From assembly GCA_037576215.1 (NCBI GenBank), contig JBANDB010000001.1:3472001-3536000 (forward strand): a stretch of 64,000 bases of DNA, read 5' to 3'. Under the pieces are notes generated by a model, which saw only the letters and a program-made list of their open reading frames with translations, was not told where the DNA came from and searched no databases. Of the stretch, positions 59,470 through 64,000 are shown piece by piece. This DNA comes from Armillaria gallica (Eukaryota; Basidiomycota; Agaricomycetes; Agaricales; Physalacriaceae). Made by a program: the position numbers and the translations under genes. Numbering within the stretch: position 1 is the first letter of the stretch; each line of letters starts with the position of its first letter.

Positions 59470-61415
59470 ATGGCTAAGATTACTGGCTTTGAAACTCACG
59501 GTAGGACTGGAAGCTTATCTATTGGACTGCGGTTGATGTTGTTTAGATGTACGATTCCCTACTTCGTTGTCCGGAGATGGTACCGATGCCATGTAGGTCC
59601 AGCCTCGTTGGAGACCGTTTTTTTGTCGCTCATGTCAGAAACGTAGGAACACTGACTGCGACTACTCGTCTGCATATGTTACCCTTCTCACGGACTCAGA
59701 TCTGGTCGGTCATGGCATGACCTTCACCATCGGTCGCGGAAATGATATTGTGCGGGCAATGTTTCGCCGTCGTTATTTGACTGACTACTGTTTAAGGTAT
59801 GCGCAGCCATCAAGGAAGTGGCGAGCAGATTGGTCGGAAAAGAGACGGAGAGTTTGTTCGCCGATATGGGGGAAACTTGGAATTTCATGATGTCAGATCC
59901 TCAGCTGAGATGGTGTGTGGTCATGAGTTATTTCCGACGGAAAATTCATCTATCTCAGGATTGGCCCGGAGAAAGGTGTTATTCACATCGCATCCGGTGC
60001 TGTGAATAACGCTGTCTGGGATATGTATGCCCGATCCCGAAAGAAGCCGCTGTGGAAGCTCGTTGTGGATTTTACTCCAGTGCGTGTCCTTTCTCGTGTA
60101 CTATTTGTTTCTTATTCTATGTTTAGGAAGAACTGATAAAATCAGCTGCTTGGCGTTACATTTCTGACGCAATCACCAAAGAAGAGGCCCTTGCTATGGT
60201 CAAGGAGAAGGCCTCCACAAAGCAGGATCGAGAGGCCAAAGTTCAAGAGCTTGGGTTCGTACTTATTTCCAGGACTGACGACGTCTCAAAAAAATACCCC
60301 ATAGGTACCCTGCGTATGTCACGTCTGCTGGGTGGCTGGGTAAGACAGACTTCTGTCGAGTAATGCAGGGTGCTTATCGCCCACTCAGGATACAGCGATG
60401 AAAAAGTGGCTCGATTAACCAAAGAGGCCATTCAGGCAGGGTTCAACCACTTCAAGATGAAAGTCGGAGCCAATCAAGCCAATGATCTGCGTCGAGGAAA
60501 GATCATACGATCCATCATCGATGATCCGCAGTACCTTCCAGCGGATGCACCACCAAGAGATCCCAACAGTGACGATCTGAAAGGCAAAAATGCTGGACCT
60601 ACCGGCGCAGTATTGATGATCGACGCAAACCAAGTGTGGGACGTCCCACAGGCAATCGACTACGTCAAAGGGCTGACTGAGATTAAGCCTTGGTAAATAG
60701 CCATTAATCCCGCCAGAACCAGCTCCTAATGGGTGCATGTAGGTTCATTGAAGAGCCTACGGCACCAGACGACATTCTGGGTCACGCGGCTGTCCGGAAG
60801 GCCTTGAAACCTTACGGTATCGGTGTTGCTACTGGTGAACATGCCCATAATCGTATGGTATTCAAGCAGCTACTCCAAGCAAAAGCCATAGATGTTTGTC
60901 AAATCGATTCTTGTAGGCTTGCTGGCGTCAGCGAAGTCATCAGTGTTCTTCTCATGGCGGCCAAGTAAGCACCGTCGTAGGGTTTGGCTATACTTGACTT
61001 ATCTCTTCAATGTTTTTAGGTTTGGTGTACCCGTTTGCCCACACGCAGGCGGTGTTGGATTGTGTGAATACGTTATTCATCTGAGGTGTGCTCTGAGAGA
61101 CCTAGACTTTCGTTGCACTGACTTGTGAGCAGTTTAATTGATTACATTGCTATCTCCGGTACCATGGAGCGCAATGTTCTGGAGTTCGTTGATCATCTCC
61201 ATGAACATTTCGTGACGCCTTGTTCAATCAATTCGCGCGGGAGGTATAATGTACCGTCAAACCCTGAAGAAGGTTACAGGTACGTTTTTTTCCCCTCGTC
61301 GCGAAGTGGTTCTTATGTCTTTGCTAGCATTGAGATGCAAAAATCAAGTATAGCTGAATACGAGTGGCCCAATGGTTCATATTGGGTCGGCGCAAGAGAA
61401 GGAAAGGTATTGTAA
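59470..61415 (+). CDS. L-fuconate dehydratase-like enzyme, enolase superfamily (ENOSF1-type)
   Basis: Members dehydrate sugar acids such as L-fuconate to 2-keto-3-deoxy products. Start [20 protein letters not shown]. Then come [38 protein letters not shown], the lysine acid/base [12 protein letters not shown], the first metal ligand [11 protein letters not shown], the second [10 protein letters not shown], the third ATGEHAHNR, and the CPHAGGVGL loop. The end is [12 protein letters not shown]. This is the complete set of catalytic residues of the mandelate-racemase/fuconate-dehydratase subgroup. About nine introns. Length near 440 aa as usual. Cytosolic. Confidence 0.9.
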
Positions 61416-63232
61416 GCAAAGAGCTTGTCACGGTAAATCCACCATATCTGCCATAATCAAAATCACAAGGATCTACACAAATACGGCCACCTGAGCCGGG
61501 CCCGGAGTACATATTGTTTTCCTTTTAGGACGCTATGCCATTATGATTCTTGGTTTGTGTTTGATGCGTGGATGTCTATTATTCTTTCGCTATGATGGTA
61601 TCAACCTCCATCGAGGTTGCTACAGTCGTGGTTCATTTATGAATGGGTCCATGGGAAGAAATCGCCTGCGTCTCCTACTTGACCGACTCTTTTGTCTAGT
61701 ACAAGGATCGGTTTCGGGGCACTTTGATACCATCATCACTGACGGCGTTCAGTGTTGCTAGCGACCTCCTCTTCTTGTTCTCTCTGAGAGCGTCAAACCT
61801 ATCGTCAGAAAAGTATAAATCTGGGTTCCTTATGCCAAATCACACATTACCCGTTCTTTGCGCTGTCTTCACTGGTTCCTTGTCATCTTTAGCATCGCGC
61901 CCTTTTGCAAGGACTCTATCGTCACATCGGATTTCTGCCCAATTTCGCCATGCCTAGATCACTGGCCGCCTGCTTCCGTTCACATCAGCCTCGGCCTCTT
62001 CCCAAATGTTACGACGAAATTTACTCCCTCCCTCCCTGTCAGAGCACATCAAAATCGAAGCTTGATCACGACCGCAAACATTCTACTTGCAAACCTATAG
62101 CAGTGCATCAACAGCAGGACTCGCATCTTGATCGGCTAGACTATAGACCCAATTTTCCTACTTTGGCTGAGCAAGGTCAAATAAAATGCCAACTGCGTAA
62201 TCGCCTCCGCGGCGGTCTCTCCACTATGACCAGCCTGCCTGAAAACTTTCCCTTCTGTCACGGCGTACGAAAACACGGGAAATCCAAATCTGAACCTGTG
62301 TCAACGGATCTCTCTTTTGAGTACCAAGAGGTCTTCAATGTCTCCACTCATTGTGGATACGGATCGAAGTGGTCGGTTGTGGTATCTTTCTCGGATCCTC
62401 GTGCGTCTGGGAGCCCTTTCTGCTGGAAGATACATTATCCAAAGAGCAGCAGGAACTCGAGTGCGTCTAGCTTCACTTGATTTATGGCTATGATCTCATA
62501 GATCAACCAGCGAAAACCCCTGTACCCATTGCCCAAGTCAATGTCCACCAATCAGTCATACACGGAACCTCTTATGGACGCTTTATCCGGAAAGACCCCA
62601 CTGTTATTCTTCAGGCTCTGTCCACGTCCTTAGAACTCGGTGTCCTGGTTACCATTTCCCAGCTGGCTCCATCCATACAGGATTCCGGTTCCGAGTCAAT
62701 CACTGTCATATACACCGGAACGTCTACAAATGGCGAGCAAACCCTTCTGCGCTCGATCACTTGCCCGAGGAGATGAGGATTAGGTTCGTTTTGCACCATC
62801 TAATATCCATTAGACGTGCTCAATCTATTTGATGTAGTCACCGGGCGTCTTTGCCTTAGATTCGGTCCTTCGCGCACAGTTTAACGATGTGGGCCTTCGC
62901 TTCGCTCACCACGTCAATTTTCACGTATTATATAATGGCATTGCCATGCCTTGAAGAATATTCACGGACTTATATAACATTGAGATCCAGCATTTTATCT
63001 TCGTATATATAGCGCAGTTTGCCTCCATAGATAGATCATAACGATGTAACCACAAATTAATGGCGTTGAACATGAAACACCCAGCGTCTTTAAATAGGAT
63101 GAGTAGAGTATCCAACCATGCGGGCGATATGACTAAAGTGCCAACAAGCGCTACCAGGGGGATCGCATAGCCGTGGGTTCGAAGCCTCCAGTCAGCTGAA
63201 TGGGTCAGAAAGTCAGCTCGTGACATCCTTGC
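61416..63232. other. Uncertain stretch with two unrecognised plus-strand frames
   Basis: Frames at 61905-62480 (191 aa, Ser/Pro/His-rich, contains FNVSTHCGYGSKWSVVV) and 62477-62776 (99 aa, VPIAQVNVHQSVIHGTSYGR) may be two exons of a single unidentified gene. They overlap by four bases in different frames, so an intron would be needed. No family is recognised and no start is favoured. The minus-strand frame 62921-63226 is hydrophobic but has no known motif. Confidence 0.3.
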
Positions 63233-64000
63233 TTAACATTTGCAACTCACCACATGGCTTATCTGTTTATGTACTACGGTGAGGACTGCATAAACGAGAA
63301 TCAGCATCCGATTCTGGATCACAGAAACATATCTCACAATCGACGTAAGACATCGTGCCGTTGTTTTGGTCCTCTATCAACATATCACTGAACTCGATTT
63401 CTGCCGCATCCATGTTCTGTCTTGCGACTAACATCTTCGGTGTGTACCCCCGCTTCAAACGGTTATGCGTGATAATGTTGCGCACTTGTGATGACAGTCG
63501 TGTCTGTAGGACAGGCAACCTCGGCTTCCAACGGACAGGTGAATATGTATATTTTCAGACCTGGAAGGCTACATACCATGTGAATATCCAAATTCATTAT
63601 ATCATCCACCGCGAAAAGATCTAAAAGTATCTGTGGAGACACACTGATGCCTATCCAAAATATTATGACCTCCATATTGTCTGCAGGATTGAGCATTATT
63701 AGATGCTTTATATCGAACAAGACCAAGGCCTACCTATTAGGTACAACCCATTCGGCTCCATACACATGTAGGTGTCTCGAGTGATAGACGGTATCGTGAT
63801 CTCCCCCGTAACAGGATCAGGTAAAGCAACTTCATGATCGAGGTCATGTAACGCAAGCAGTGACGGATAGACATGCTGAATGAGATATCGAACGCTTGCA
63901 GACATCAGTCGATGTGCATAATAATTCCGCACGTCCGAAGACACGGTTCCAGCTTTATGCGGTCCATTAGATTGCGTAGAATAGTTGGTTCAAAATGTAT
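63233..64000 (-). CDS. SEC24-family COPII coat protein, C-terminal part (5-prime end beyond the window)
   Basis: SEC24 subunits select cargo into ER-to-Golgi vesicles. The visible part begins with [20 protein letters not shown], continues [74 protein letters not shown], then [25 protein letters not shown]-type [18 protein letters not shown] and [14 protein letters not shown], closely like the gelsolin-like C-terminal domain of SEC24/SFB2. At least three introns. The reading frame runs off at 64000, so the N-terminal zinc finger, trunk and most helices are outside. The stop is at 63233. Confidence 0.85.

Noticed and set aside
63165..63190. B-box-like string GGTTCGAAGCC
   Set aside because: The T-stem has a mismatch and a wobble, and no acceptor-stem partner exists upstream.
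1..64000. CRISPR arrays, operons, bacterial ribosome binding sites
   Set aside because: The window is intron-rich eukaryotic DNA, and no array of spaced direct repeats was seen.

Overview
The window is nuclear DNA of a filamentous basidiomycete, most likely an Agaricomycete. Almost every gene is broken by many introns of about 40-60 nt with GT-AG ends. Gene spacing is tight, and several families are typical of mushroom-forming fungi: a STE3-type pheromone receptor, Zn2Cys6 regulators, divergent kinase-like proteins and a DUF6699 protein. Gene models were assembled by eye from splice signals and family conservation, so exon edges are inferred.

Layout. 1-1.9 kb has no gene but holds a retroposon-like insertion (exact 16-bp target duplication, A-tail). 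2-9 kb carries two tandem Zn2Cys6 transcription-factor paralogs with a MYND zinc-finger gene between them on the other strand. 9.2-14.5 kb has a STE3-type seven-helix receptor and a GMC oxidoreductase, both minus strand. 14.5-19.2 kb is gene-poor apart from a small kinase-like gene. 19.2-21.6 kb is a secreted GH27 alpha-galactosidase. 21.7-31.6 kb is a notable block: two TUP1-type WD40 corepressor paralogs in inverted orientation, enclosing a small unknown gene, the GPI8 transamidase subunit and an HCNGP-family gene that share a 103-bp divergent promoter. 32-35.3 kb has a second kinase-like gene and a DUF6699 gene.

35.9-36.5 kb is a 623-bp hAT-like MITE with 16-bp terminal inverted repeats and an 8-bp target duplication. 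36.9-53.7 kb is mostly housekeeping: Sos7-like kinetochore protein, a coiled-coil protein, an unknown protein, cytochrome b561, a kinesin-10/KIF22-like motor, a probably mitochondrial asparaginyl-tRNA synthetase, SmD1 and the shared RNA polymerase subunit RPB12. 54-61.4 kb has an EthD-like protein, a ferric reductase, a secreted GH25 lysozyme and an enolase-superfamily L-fuconate dehydratase. The window ends inside a SEC24-family COPII gene on the minus strand.

How the genes relate. No single operon-like pathway is visible. The main signals are local duplication (transcription factors, TUP1, kinase-like genes), divergent promoters between housekeeping genes, two 8-nt microexons, two GC-AG introns and two non-autonomous mobile elements. 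The receptor suggests a possible mating-type B or STE3-like locus, but no pheromone precursor was found near it.
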